From Nipponacmea schrenckii (taxonomy: Eukaryota > Mollusca > Gastropoda > Lottiidae): a stretch of 64,000 bases of DNA. Below are positions 23,708 through 36,107 of this stretch, in pieces. The stretch covers positions 4,216,001 to 4,280,000 of the forward strand of contig JAUJPP010000002.1 of the NCBI GenBank assembly GCA_030562195.1, read 5' to 3'. Within the stretch, counting starts at the first letter, position 1. Each line of letters opens with the position of its first letter. The translations under genes and the position numbers were made by a program. The notes under the pieces were generated by a model. The model worked only from the letters and a program-made list of their open reading frames with translations, had not been told where the DNA came from and ran no database searches.

Positions 23708-26700
23708 ATGGCAGATAATAAAGATGAGAGTCAAAATAAAGACGTTTCTAAAATAATAGACAGTACTACAACCAAATCTAATCACCCCAAGAGATTTTAT
23801 GCATTTTATTCCTTTTTTCCCAACAAGTATGAATGTTTATATTTAGACCCTGTTATGGTTCAGTCGACTCGAAGACAAGACTAAACTATTTTTCTCTGTC
23901 GTCATGCTACTAGATCTATGCAAACCGTATAAGGCTGTGCAAGTTAAAAATCCCTCGACACTTGGAAATCGCAAAACGAGTAGACTAATTTGGATGTCCT
24001 GGCAAAATTTCCTTCATTGCACACTGCATGGCGTTGCCCATAAGGTGCAGAAGAGTAGGATGTAAAACTCCATTCATCTCTGACTCCAGGCTAGTTTACT
24101 CCACTACTGCACTAGGCTTTACAATTAATTCTGGATAATAGGCCATTAGGCCTACAAAAGATTGATGATGATGGCACTAAATTCTAATAGAATTTCGGTC
24201 ACTTGGGTCTACTGATCTACACATAAAATGTTTCAACCACTTCCACTCCCCAATTAAAAAAAACCCCTGCCCTCCCTTTCCTTTTTATTTAACTCTCAAA
24301 ATAGATATGGTATGCATTATGATAGTTGGTCTGGCTATATCTTTTTCAGTGGATCAGGGAATAAAGCTTTTCCATTAAGCTACAAATTAATAATATATGA
24401 TTAAATAATACTAGACTCTCAATTTCTATCAAAAGGTCTATGGTATGTAGTGAAGATGATGGAAGTGAACATGAAGACTGCAATTTCAGGTAAAGCTTAA
24501 AACAGTCATCAAACAGAATACTGCCAAAACCTATATTTAAGGAAATTTGGAAAGTGGAAGTTAGTTAGGTACAGTAGCGTACTTAGTAAGAGTCTTTTCC
24601 CTGCAGATTTAGTATAAAAAAAAACAATATGTGAAACAGGCACTTGTCTTTTTTATGTCAGAAGCCTACTTTACTAGATTATCAATACAATGAAACTTCA
24701 GGTCATTCATTTACATAAAAGCTGTTTTCCAGAGGATAATTTTATTTTGCGTGAAGCAATATTTTTATTTATTTTGCAACGAAAAAAATCGCTTCGCAGG
24801 AAATAGATCGGCCATTGATAATGACTTTGAGAAGGATGAAACCAATAAATACTTATTTTATTTTCTAGTTTGAGTGTTGCTGCTACTAATCTACCAGCAT
24901 CAGCAGAAACAGACTTAAGAAGAACACTTGGTAATAAATTATCAAAAGTTTCTTATATGGCAGGTTTTGGTAATTTTCTATCATTGGGTCTCAGGTAAGA
25001 AATAAGCTAATTTATATATATATGCTACATTCTGTACAATTTACATTCCAAAAGGTATCTTATACCTTCTCTTTAGAGAGGAATACCTCTATTTTTCTGG
25101 CCAGCGATATTTTGGTTGGTTTGAGAGATATAGGAAAAAGGTCCGGAGTATCTTACAGTTAATGCGTAATACCTCTCACTTGTTTGACCATCGTCTCAGT
25201 GACATGGATTCAATACAAATATTTGCTTTCTTCTGAGGATAACAAATGAACATTTGGTGCCCAAAAATAATTAATGCTTTCTTAGTAGCCTACTTTAATA
25301 AGTAATGCAGTAATACCGTAAATATATATCACAATTTGAAAAAATTAAAAAACGCCTATTAAAGCTTATAAACATATTAACTTATTGTATTTCAGTTCAT
25401 CAGATGATACAAGTAATTCTGCAGTATGTTACTACAATGTTCTAAGTTTATCTTCTCCACCAGTTGTTGTTGATGATGATGATGATGTTAACACCAATAA
25501 GCAGTTTGTTGTTTGTTTTGTTTCCTTCTCAGATACTTCATTAGATTTATATCCTTTATAATAGTTATTGATTAGAACTGGTTCCATTTTGTAAACTGAG
25601 TTGAAAATTATACTACCAAGGCAATCTGGATTGAAGCTAGCTTCATTGCTGAACATGTTTGTTTCCATGTTTCACTTGTTCCTGAACAATATTCATTTCA
25701 TTTATATTCAGTTGTAATTGAATATATAAAGTCATATTACTGTCTTGGTTTTCAAGGCTGAATTAATCATTCAGCAACTCTGTGCAGTAATCATTAGATA
25801 TGGTGCAGTCTAACAGATATTTTGGGGCAAATGCGTATAAAAATTATACTTCTAAACATGTAGTTTTTAGCTTAAATTGCCGAGCATAAAAGATAACGAA
25901 GTTTTCATTTACCTACCCATTTGTTTGATTATATACTCCACTAGCCTCATTGAGCTAGCACAAGTAGAAGTAAAAATAGATTATAGAATAGTTCATGAGA
26001 TGCACTTGAAAGGACATTGCATTGATGTTATTTTTGTTTTATACAAATATCAAAGTTTCTCTATATGTTTCATGTAAAATCACCAAGAAATATGTGTAAA
26101 TAGTAAACCCAACTCATAAATAGACAGTAAAATTGTGCTGTATAGTATAGAATCCATATTGTAGAATGGGATAATGGACACTGAAGTTTGGAAAGTTTTG
26201 GTACTACTGTGTCAATATGTGTTTAAACCCAAGTGTTATTTGCTAAAAGCAAAGGAATAAATGTGGAATGGATTCCTTTTAGTCCATGGTTTTGCTATGT
26301 TGATGATCATTATTTCTTTAACAGAATAACGTTTAGATTGGAATTAGACAACTATTGTAAATGTATAGTCAAACATTTAGATTCAGAGGTATGTTATTAG
26401 AGTAATCAAGTTTGACTGCAAAAAATCTGGCAATAAATTCCATTTAAAAGGATTGAACAAAACTTTCATTTGTTATGTGTTATAGTACGGTATTCAATTT
26501 CAGTATTTGTGAAAATTATCTTAAATTCCTAAAAGCAACAGAATGTGCTATTTGAATCTCAATGACCATGGAAATTTAGACAAAAAACTATATAAGCGAC
26601 CAGAAAGTCTTTTTACTCTCTCTTCGAAAGGAATACAGTTTTAAATTAAACAGAAAAGTTATTATCATGTTGACCAAGCTGCTCTAACTGTACAGTATGT

Positions 26701-29700
26701 GACTTTGCTCTTCATCATTAGTCCTGTAAGGTAGAAAATAGTGTCTATTTCAAGCATATTCTAGTCATATATGGTGCAAATGAGCTATGAAACTAAATGT
26801 GTTATTGTCATATTGCTTCTTTCATGCTTGCAATAGATTTTGATATTTGGATTTTACCCACTTTTCCTTTACTATATTGAAATTGATCATGTTTTCCTTT
26901 TTTTTCTTCATTGCATGGCTTTAATCATTATAAAGGCAATATTATCTGATTATGTTCAACCCACACAACCGGTAAGATTCTATCATTCTTTCATTCTCAT
27001 TATTTGCATTTTTATTTTCATTCCTTCCTGCTTTCATTTGATCATAAATGAAGAGAGGAATTCCTGTATTTTTATTTTCCTGGCTAGTGGTATTTTCTTA
27101 TTTTGAATAAAACCACTAAAAACTTGGTTTGAGGTATATAAGTTTCAAAGTTTCTTACAATGTTAGAATCTCACTCTGTACCTCACTTTGAACCTATGGC
27201 ACCCTTGACTCAAGTTCTCAAGTTCACAACAGATTCTGTTTATTCCCTATATTTTATTTATTACTCACAGGAATCCCTGCTTCAATAGAGGAGTTCTAGT
27301 ATTTTTCTGGAGAGTAAAATTTTTTTTTAATAATAGATTGCCATAAATGAAATGAATCCTAAAGTACGTGTATCTTAAAATCTCCCATATACCTCACCAG
27401 GAAGTTTACATATTTAAGCCCTGGGATTAAATTCGAATTTGACCAACGTTTTTGAGAAACATTTTGTCTGAAATTAAGGCCTGGGTTAAATGAATCAAAT
27501 CTTATTCCACAAACATCTTTACAAAACATAATTATTAATGAGGGAACTCTTTTAAAATTCAAACATGATAATGAAACACCTTGAATGTCATTAAGCTTTC
27601 TAATTGACCGTTCTCATATGTCAATAATCATCACTATTACCATCTGTAATGACCTTGAAAAGGTCGTTGCGGAAATACTCTAAAAGTAATTTTGAATTTC
27701 GAAAATACAAACTCATTATTACGCCCATGAGATTAATAGCGGCAGGGCTTAAAAACGAGGATTCCTGGAAGCCTCATTAACTTTCACATCAAAAACAAGG
27801 ATTCCTGGAAGCCTCATTGACTTATACATCAAAAACGATGATTCCTGGAAGCCTCATTGACTTTTACATCAAAAACAAGGATTCCTGGAAGCCACATTGA
27901 CTTTAACATCAAAAACAAGGATTCCTGGAAGCCTCATTAAACTTTTACATCTTACTTTCTGTTTCAGCTATTTATTGTTTTTCTACTTTTATGATGTCAC
28001 TAACCTATACTTGATGTTATTTGATGTTATATTTTATCTTAATTAATATCTTCATGTCCATGAGCCGTTTTACAACTGGTCATTTAGATGAGCAAACAGA
28101 CGTGTCCGGCATATATGGCCAAATCTACAACCCTGTTGTCTATTTTAGAAATTGAAATTTTATCTTTCAGTTAACACAGATTGATAGTAAATTAAAGGAG
28201 TATTTAAATGATTGGCATGAATCGGTGTTAGAATATTTAAAGAGATGTGTTGATTTGTTTGGAGATAAGATATATTATTTAGTTTTTACAGTAAGTATAA
28301 GTTGTTTGACTTTAAATTGGGTTGGTTAGAGGTCAGATTTTTCTAAAGAAGCACTTATTTGAAAATGTAGATATTGCACACTTTGCTGCATTGTCATCAA
28401 AACCACAGCTCAATTCGTCAAACTTCCTCAAGATCCTTGTAATACTAGTGAGGGAAATTACATATTCATAGCTAGATATTGCCTAGACAATCAGATCAAA
28501 TTACCTGTTATAGACACTTTGTATTCATTTTCACGCCCACAAAAAAAAGTGTAGGGGGCATTGTTTTATAAAGGTTGATAAAACTCTGTTAAAACCTGTC
28601 ATTTGAATAAGCCCATGGTCATGAGTTTATTTTTTTCCTACTTACATTGCCACTCAATTGAGATTTTAAATTTAACCTCCTTAACATAGGGAGTAAAGGT
28701 TGTAATTTTGTTCTAATGACATAGTTATGAAAGCACAGCACAGGAGAGTGATGGAATAAGATGAATCCTTGTGAGTTATTGGTATTTTCATAGAGTATAC
28801 ATTAACACTTTGTTTGTATATGAGTCAAATTAAAGAATCTTTAAAATCATGACTTCCAAAATATTTCCAAGGTTGAAAGAATCTGAACCTAAACAATAGC
28901 AAAGAGAGAGATTAATCAAGTAAAGTTGATTTGTTTTTGTAGGCATTATTAGATGGTAATTTAATGATAACTGGAGCAAGTCCGGAGGTACAAGAGGATA
29001 TCAATAAGTAGGTCATTTAGACTTTTACACAATATCGTAAATTAAATAATGAAGTCTAAGGATATTGCTGGTCTGACCAAAAAGCTATCTTTGGGCACTT
29101 CAATAATTCCATCATATATTCATATATGATATATCTAATACCATTCCTGATTAAGACTTAGATATGAAATAGACATCTGTATTTAGCAGGTTAAACAGAT
29201 ACCTTGATAATCCTGTCTATCAGCTGTTTCTCACCGCTCAGGCAAATCTCTTGGTACAACTTGGTTTACTTTCTGTCGAAAGTTGGACTGTCTTCAACAG
29301 AGGTCATCATGTCAGTTTATATACCTGCAGCAGTCAAAAGACACCATTTACATGTAAATTTTAAAAATTGACAAAAATTTGTAAAAATATAGCCACTTGT
29401 AATGTTTACATTTCTACTATTAACCCCTTTAATGGACCACTTACACTAACTGGCGTTTATTTTTCGACGTAGTCAAGGCACAAAAATGACACTATCTAAG
29501 ATTTGTATCAATTTCATGTAAAACAGTAAAGTTGTTTTAATAAAAGTATAAAAAGATAAATATAAGAATTAAACGTTGGTCTCATGAGCATTGTTGGTAT
29601 GTTAACAGAATAGATCACATGACAAACTGAATGAGACCAACATTTCCAGACCAATTCTTAAATAAGTTCAGGAAAGCTACTGCTTATATTTTGTTTTTAT

Positions 29701-32517
29701 ACGCCCACACATTAATGTGGGCTGTATAGTCGCCGCCCCTGTCTGTACGTCTGTCTGTCACAACTGTTTTGGACAGGATAGAGAGGTGGTTTCTTGATGG
29801 ATTTTGATGCAACTTAGTGTGAGTGTTTGTTATAACCCAAGGATGAACCCAATTGAAAATCAGATTGATCAAAAAATATTTAATGAGTTATTGCCCTTGT
29901 TCTTAAAAATGTGTATGCCTTTGTTCTTGAATTCTTTGTGGACACGATAGAGAACTGGCTTCTTGATGGATTTTGACGAAACTTAGTGTGAGTCTTTGTA
30001 ATCACCCAAGGATGAGGCCTAATAAAAATCAGACAAATCGAAAAATATTTTCTATGAGTTATTACCCTTGTTCTTGAATTGCTTGAATTGATGGCCATGG
30101 CTATTTTTGTAAAATAACAGTATATATTTTTTTACAGGTTTATTCAGTGTTGCAGTATATCACCATTAGTTGAACAGTTACAAAGTGAGACTGATGATAC
30201 ACTAGTAGATGTTAGAAATCAACCTATTATTAAACTACATCTAGATTCTGACAATATTATATTTGATACTAATGGTATGTAGATATCAACCTATTATTAA
30301 ACTACATCTAGATTCTGACAATATTATATTTGATACTAATGGTATGTAGAAATCAACCTATTATTAAACTACATCTAGAACCTGACAATATTATATTTGA
30401 TACTAATGGTATGTAGATATCAATCTATTATTAAACTATATCTAGAATCTGACAATATTATATTTGATACTAATGGTATGTAGAAATCAACCTATTATTA
30501 AACTACCTCTAGAAACTGACAATATTATATTTGATACTAATGGTATGTAGATATCAACCTATTATTAAACTATATCTAGAATCTGACAATATTATATTTG
30601 ATACTATTGGTATGTAGATATCAAACTATTATTAAACTACATCTAGAAAATGACAATATTATGTGCATTTGAGTATCTGCTTAAAGAGGTAGTATGCAAA
30701 TAACCATTATCAAAACATCCTAAATTATACTTAAATTTTTTTTATAAAATATGCTATTTAATTGATATATCTACTTTGTAAAAAATAATTGTTTAATGTT
30801 TGAATATTATATTTCAGGAAACATTCCGTGTAATTTTTGTAAGTTAGCTGGTGATCATTTGTTGACTATAGACTCAGATAACATCACTAAATTACGAGAC
30901 TCTTTAGAATCAGTTAAACTAGCAGTAAGTTTTGTTATTTTATCTTTTGTTTATGGGTGGCACTTCTTATAATTGATAGTGTGGATAACTTGTCAACAAA
31001 CATTGACCATTTCTTTGGGGCATTACTCAGCAGTGACTCATTGACTTCACATTATTTTGTTCACTGAGCTGAAATTCCACTGGGTTCAATCCAAGCATAG
31101 TTTGAGATATGCCTTCAAATATTTCAACCTGCTATTTCTATGCCTATCATACAGGTGGACATAGAACTATAAGAGTATTTATTCAACCTCACTGAAAAGT
31201 TTAGTTCTCTCGTTGGGATCTTTTCTAGGTTACCAATAAAATGAAATCCTTTAATTCGAAATTTATGTTTCAATAAAGCTACACTTTATATTAAAATGTA
31301 TCATGTTATACAATACATGTATTATACACAAATATCTGACAGTCCCGTATCATGCGATTTAGTCACTTGACTGATTGAAATATGATTGCAATGTAGCAAT
31401 TTTAGGTATTGCTGAACAATAAATTTATGAAGCCTTCTTGTCATCTATTGTCTAATATAGTATGCTGTGATTCTGGAAGCATAAATCAAGTCAAAACAAC
31501 CAAAAGCCCAAAAATGATTGAAAGTGAGCACAATTTTGGTCAAGGGATCTGAATTCTTATTAATGTCTTTAGTTTATTATTATGTGAATATATTTATTTT
31601 TAGTTTATCCACAACTTAAACAAAGTGAAAAGATTTTTAAAGCAGGCAGAAATCGATCATTATGCATTATATAGGTAAGCATTTAGCATTCAATTTATTG
31701 TCATCAGCCTTGTGAAAGGTTTTTTACCCCTTAAACACTCTACAAGGCATATTTCCTGGCAGATTTTGTTGAGACTTGGTGAAATTGTTAAATGTCAGAA
31801 ATTATAAAAGAAGTGTGTGACTGAAGGTTGAATATTTCATAAGAGTGATTGTCACTGTACTGTCAAACATTTCATTTTGTCACTTTACTACCAAACATTT
31901 TTATACTCCCACAAATTTATTTGGGGTGTATATTGTAATCGCCCCAGTCGTTCAAATTTGTTTGTGCTTTTGTGAGTTTTATGAAGATGATCCCTATCAT
32001 TTTCGTGATGATCCGATAATTTTTCACCGAAATATTGTGTCTGAATTAGTGTTATTCACCCCATTAGCTATAGGGTGCAACTCATGCTCACTCTACAGGC
32101 TAAACTTCTCTATGGATTATTTTGATTTTTATTTTGTCTGCTTAAAATTCTCTATAGAACCAAATGTGAATGGACAACAAACAATGATTTGTAGTTGCAA
32201 TCAAAGCTGCTAGTGGGTGTATGTCACCTTGCTTCACAAGGCTATCTTATTCAAATTCAATGATGCTACAAGGTGTGTATTACTTTGCCTAGCAGTTATC
32301 TTTTGTTTGTATCAGGGGCATTTACAAGATAGATACCTGAGTAAAATAAAAGTGAAAATAAAATTTCTAATGTTTCAGATCCTATTTATATTTACGTAAG
32401 TGTGGATCTGGTGAATTGTTATTAAGATATGTAAGACTGGATGCTTCGACAGGAACTTTGAGTGTATTAAAAACTTTGGAGGAATTCATTGAGAACCAAG
32501 GAACCCCCTTACAGTGA
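23708..32517 (+). CDS. C17orf75: Njmu-R1 (C17orf75 orthologue), WDR11-complex subunit
   Basis: Eleven exons: 23708-23826, 24451-24489, 24869-24994, 25396-25548, 26331-26388, 28171-28290, 28943-29007, 30138-30274, 30818-30924, 31604-31674, 32379-32517. Phases agree; 377 codons plus TGA, close to the roughly 396 aa of human Njmu-R1. Conserved runs in order: LSVAATNLPASAETDLRRTL, FVVCF, LDLFRLELDNY (across exons 4/5), a short helical segment ending DINKFIQCCS, and the C-terminal VKRFLKQAEIDHYALYRSYL, LRKCGSGELLLR, LEEFI. Njmu-R1 forms a complex with WDR11 and FAM91A1 that helps capture endosome-derived vesicles at the trans-Golgi network. No membrane segment or signal peptide. Ten introns; intron 4 is AT-AC, the other nine GT-AG. 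The start is the first ATG and lies 1.4 kb from the divergent MEIOB start. Confidence 0.92.
23930..24085 (+). mobile_element. SINE family B, 3' half
   Basis: Contains gttaaaaatccctcgacact, attgcacactgcatggcgtt and gtaaaactccattca. It matches 11180-12060 with the pearl-like element removed. In intron 1 of Njmu-R1. Confidence 0.7.
25549..26330 (+). other. Probable U12-type AT-AC intron of Njmu-R1
   Basis: The intron starts atatccttt, the U12 5' splice-site consensus, and ends ac at 26330. A branch-site match ttctttaac lies at 26314-26322, about 10 bases before the 3' end. Splicing here joins TT + G TTT AGA to read SLDLFRLELDNY, matching the vertebrate protein. A GT donor after 25548 would need read-through of TAA/TAG codons at 25558-25563, so canonical splicing does not rescue the frame. 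Confidence 0.85.
27751..27951 (+). repeat. 40-bp minisatellite, five units
   Basis: Units start at 27751, 27791, 27831, 27871 and 27911, each with aaaacaaggattcctggaag and cctcattgactt. Four units are 40 bp and the last 41 bp. In intron 5 of Njmu-R1. No coding role seen. Confidence 0.9.
29694..30105 (+). mobile_element. Pearl-like element, copy 5 (right end missing)
   Basis: Left end tttttatacgcccacacatt with hairpin partner aatgtgggc, followed by a gtctgtacgtctgtctgt tract. Two cores share gacacgatagagaactggct and cttgatggattttgacgaaa. No cttgcc-ggcaag right end before exon 8 of Njmu-R1 at 30138. Confidence 0.7.
30208..30662 (+). repeat. 67-bp tandem array derived from exon 8 and its splice donor
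   Basis: The end of Njmu-R1 exon 8 (about 30214-30274) plus its donor has been copied in tandem. Donor-like gtatgt recurs at 30275, 30342, 30409, 30476, 30543 and 30610, exactly 67 bp apart; the last unit breaks off near 30662. Units differ at a few positions only. If the first donor is skipped the frame reads GGT ATG TAG, so any downstream donor adds an immediate stop. Confidence 0.95.
31898..32249 (+). mobile_element. Pearl-like element, copy 6 (short)
   Basis: Left hairpin tactcccacaaatttatttg, one core of the copy-2 type (tatgaagatgatccctatca, gggtgcaactcatgctcact), right end gtgggtgtatgtcacc and cttgcttcacaag. In intron 10 of Njmu-R1. Confidence 0.75.
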
Positions 32518-33280
32518 TATTGAGCCAGTTCAAACTCAAACTGCAATTCAAATACTTCATAAATTCAGCAAAACTATTCCAGTGATATTCTATGGTGTTG
32601 GTAAAAACTAAATACTGATTGGATTAATGTGAGGGTATATTGCTCGATTTAACTTAATTCCAATTCATAAGATCACACCAGGTGAATTTGCAGTCAAAAC
32701 TTAATACACTTAGCGTAATTACTGTAACCATGTGACATTGAACACATGAACACCCAATGTGATTGACTGTGATTGCACTAAAATATTTTGCATATTGATG
32801 ATTAATATTAAATTATTTTTTTTTATCTTGTACCTGACCGACTGATACATTGTCTCTTGATTCAAATTTAGCTCTAATTTAAGAAAAAAACACAAAGACT
32901 ATATATTCCGAGGAATAACTCTTATATTTGAGGGACAGGCTGTATTATGGAGGGACTTTTTTTAAGGAAAATATAAAATATATCTACTGTTTACTCTGCG
33001 TAATCCAATATTCATTGGGACTGCCAAATAATGTCTGATAAGCGAGAGTGTCGGAATACTCAGTACACAACTTTCACTAATATCCAAAATTTAAAATATT
33101 GTTTAAAAAATATGAGTTTATTCACTTTTGATGTGCATATAGACACATCCTTCTGATTGGAATCTGACAAAGAATCTGATAAAGAATCTGATACTTGCAA
33201 AAACATGAGATACCGGTAATTCAAAGTTTTTGAACAATAGATGCATCGTAAAGTTCTTTGAGAGTATGTTTACCAGTCAA
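32518..33280 (+). other. 3' flank of Njmu-R1
   Basis: AT-rich 3' region without a supported gene. Words such as actctgcgtaatccaa near 32993 resemble the ends of the small TA-flanked MITE at 35752, so decayed copies of that family may be present. Confidence 0.4.
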
Positions 33281-33326
33281 CAGCTGACAGTGGGTGTAGG
33301 TTATCTTGCCAAACAAGCTATCTGAA
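33281..33326 (+). mobile_element. Isolated pearl-like right end
   Basis: gtgggtgtaggttatc followed by cttgccaaacaagctatc is the decayed right terminus of the pearl-like family, without recognisable cores to its left. Confidence 0.5.
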
Positions 33327-33689
33327 TATCACTTGTATTTTTATTGTTATCAGTTTGTGAAAGGGTTTTTATGTATTGTTAAAACAAGATTTTATTCTGC
33401 ACATTCTCAATAAATAGATAAAAATGTGTATATTCTTCAGGATCCTTGGTCATTTGTATTACCACTGCCCCCTATATCTTAACTATTAAGTTATTTTCTC
33501 TTTGGGATTTTCCTGCAACGTTTTATGTCAGAGGATATAGCCAGACTGAAAAGCATGACTTCCTAAATGTTTGAAGTCTATGAGTCAAGTTACGCTGCTT
33601 AAGCAGTTAATGCCAAAACTCGACCTCTGGCTAGAAAATCTTCATAAATTGAACAAATCCTGGTAAATTTAAATGTCCCACTCTAGAAG

Positions 33690-33945
33690 AGGGACAAATG
33701 CAATTCAAGGGTGCAAATGGGGGAAAATTTTGCCAGGACAGCGGCATAAGCTTACTCTTTTTTTTCAATTTCCAACTGTTGAGGGCTCTTTTTCCACATC
33801 AGTTCCTCAGACCTTCATCCCTGACAAGGGGAAACTGGGTTGAAATTCTGAAAGTTCATCTCGACCTTTGCTGGGATAGAACCTGGGACACCAAGGTAAA
33901 TGAGCAAGCATCTAACTCACCGAGACACCGCATCCCCCCGAAACA
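33690..33945 (-). mobile_element. SINE family B, minus-strand copy
   Basis: The reverse complement carries a box A-like gtctcggtgagttagatgct and box B-like ggttctatccc (right end), then aacccagtttccccttgtca as in the copy at 10985. Lies between Njmu-R1 and the PH-adaptor gene, which converge. Confidence 0.7.
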
Positions 33946-34160
33946 TGGCAAAGCTGATGTGATGTGAAACACAACAACTAATAGTATGCCAACTGATTAA
34001 AAGCTACATATAACATCTGTCAAGAAAAATACAGAACTACAACTCTAAAATAGATAATGTGTACTGCTTATAATGCTTTATCCATTAGGTAAATAAATAC
34101 AAAGATGCAAAACAACAACATATAATAATAGTACAAAGAGTATAAGACCTTAAACAAGTG

Positions 34161-34590
34161 GTTGCCTAGCAAGATACGCCCACTTTAAAATATATTTTCT
34201 GTTTTAACACAGGCAGAAACTCTTAACATTATTAAGGTCTAATCCAAGTTCTCATCAATATAAATGTTCACTCCAAATTTTATTCAAATCAGATGTACAT
34301 TGTCTATCTCATTCACAAGTCTATTTCAACATGTTTTGACTGAGTCAAGGGCAATAACTCAAAATACGTTCACCGAAAAATCGTCACTATCAAACTTTTC
34401 CGAGATCTCATCAATAAAATGTTCACAGCAAGATTCATTCACATCTGATCTAAACTGTAGTCTCTATACCAAGCCAATCAAAAAATTGATTCAGGGAGTG
34501 TGTTTTTAGACTCACGAAATGTTGGAGGAATAAATGGTTTAATTTGACAGAAGTTGCATTATTTAAAGCACATTATAATGTGGGTGTATA
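34161..34590 (-). mobile_element. Pearl-like element, copy 7
   Basis: Starts gttgcctagcaagatacgcc, has two cores (aagggcaataactcaaaata, ttcattcacatctgatct), and ends with the hairpin cattataatgtgggtgtata. Degenerate at both ends. Confidence 0.7.
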
Positions 34591-36107
34591 TAAACAACAA
34601 CAGACATAAATATTACAGATATTATAAGACCCTAAAAAAACAACAACTAAAGTAAGAATACAAAATATACATAATGACATGAGACCAAGAAAGGTTTCTT
34701 GTTGCGTAGTTACTTTCATTTAAGTACTAAAAAACAAAGGTATAAAATAACTTAGGTAATCAGATAACAATATTCAACTTAGATGAAAATAAAATGCATC
34801 TAAAAAATATTTTGAAGTGAAATTCACTACTAAAATCTGAGATTTTAATAATTGTTTTGCATATCCACTGTGTCCTTTGTGGTAAAAATGTAAATCTAGA
34901 AAATTCTTATCTAGTGTTGCTAACTGCTCAGTCTTGATCTGACAAAATTCTTTGTCAAATCATGTGCAGTCAAACTTAACCAACCAATCAAAATACGGAA
35001 GAGAGGGAGCAGACAAGATGAGTAAATGTTTAAGGATGCATTAAAGAACAATGATTTTCTTGTTCATAGCAAACTAAAAACAATCTGTATACATGCATAA
35101 CAGGTTTTCACCCATTGGTTGAGTAATTATTTTTCTCTAATTTCAGATCAGAACATAAGAAAAATATCCAGCAGATCCAGACCCTTTTTCCCGATTACCC
35201 AATAAAATATTTGTGCCATCCAAGGCCTGTACATATCAATCCTTCCCTTCCCTGAAATCCAAATTTTTGTTTTCATGCAAGATAATAACATCTTTCTATT
35301 ACTACATAACTATATCTGTATTGGTTTATTTAGAAAAGTGTTCACTGTGTTTTGAGTAAAATAGAAATTTAGCTGTTTATTACTGTATTTTGATGTAATA
35401 TCTTTTGGAGATACACCCTATTTTGATGTAATATTTTTTGGAGATACGCCCTATTAAATGTATCAGTTTCTAGAAATACTACCTTTCAATATCATTTAAG
35501 GAGATTGATGTAATGTAATAATTTCTGAAAGTTCTCCTCAAATTTTCTATAAATCATTTGGAAACACAATCATTATAGTCATAGTGCGTGACTTAAATAG
35601 AGTTACTGCCCTTAATGTGTTCAGTTGCATGTCAGAATATCATACACATTTTCATGTCAAATCACATTTTGAGGTCAAATCTCGTGTAAGTGTTCTGTGT
35701 TAGTATTAACACCATCACATAACATCATTTAAACTCATTCATGTTAATATACAGTGTACTCTGAGTAATCCAACACACTTGCTAATCCGACATTATTTTG
35801 TGGTCCTGATATATGTTGGATTACTGAGATTAAACTGTATTATAACACCAAATTAACCGCGTAACACTAACACGAGATTTGATCTCACCCAATGTCTACA
35901 AAAACAGATTTTAGACCTTATATCACGCAATCATTCTCAGATTGTGGCCTTCCCAACTTCCCTGTTTCATAATACTGGAATTTCTACTTTTACAATAGAA
36001 CAGTAATAATAAACAAATAATAAACAAAATACTATGTCAGTAGAAAACAATTTACACAAAATAATCTCTAAATTATGCATGAGAGTAATTTCAGGCTTTT
36101 AAGCTGA
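34591..36107. other. 3' flank of the PH-adaptor gene; one small MITE
   Basis: AT-rich spacer between two convergent genes. Two near-identical words (tattttgatgtaatat / ttttggagatac) repeat at about 35388 and 35422. The small MITE at 35752 is listed separately. No gene was recognised; the 3' UTR of the minus-strand gene should lie at its right side. Confidence 0.4.
35752..35837. mobile_element. 86-bp TA-flanked MITE
   Basis: Starts cagtgtactctgagtaatcc and ends ggattactgagattaaactg. The arms are inverted with about four mismatches in 25 bases, and TA lies on both sides (35750-35751, 35838-35839). TA target and CAG start suggest a pogo/Tc-mariner derivative. Confidence 0.7.

Noticed and set aside
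25432..25668. 78-codon minus-strand frame
   Set aside because: Antisense shadow of Njmu-R1 exon 4 (the Ser run is the reverse of the Asp codon run).
32990..33065. Possible pogo-type MITE near the end of Njmu-R1
   Set aside because: Only short, imperfect similarity to the 35752 element; borders and TA flanks could not be set.
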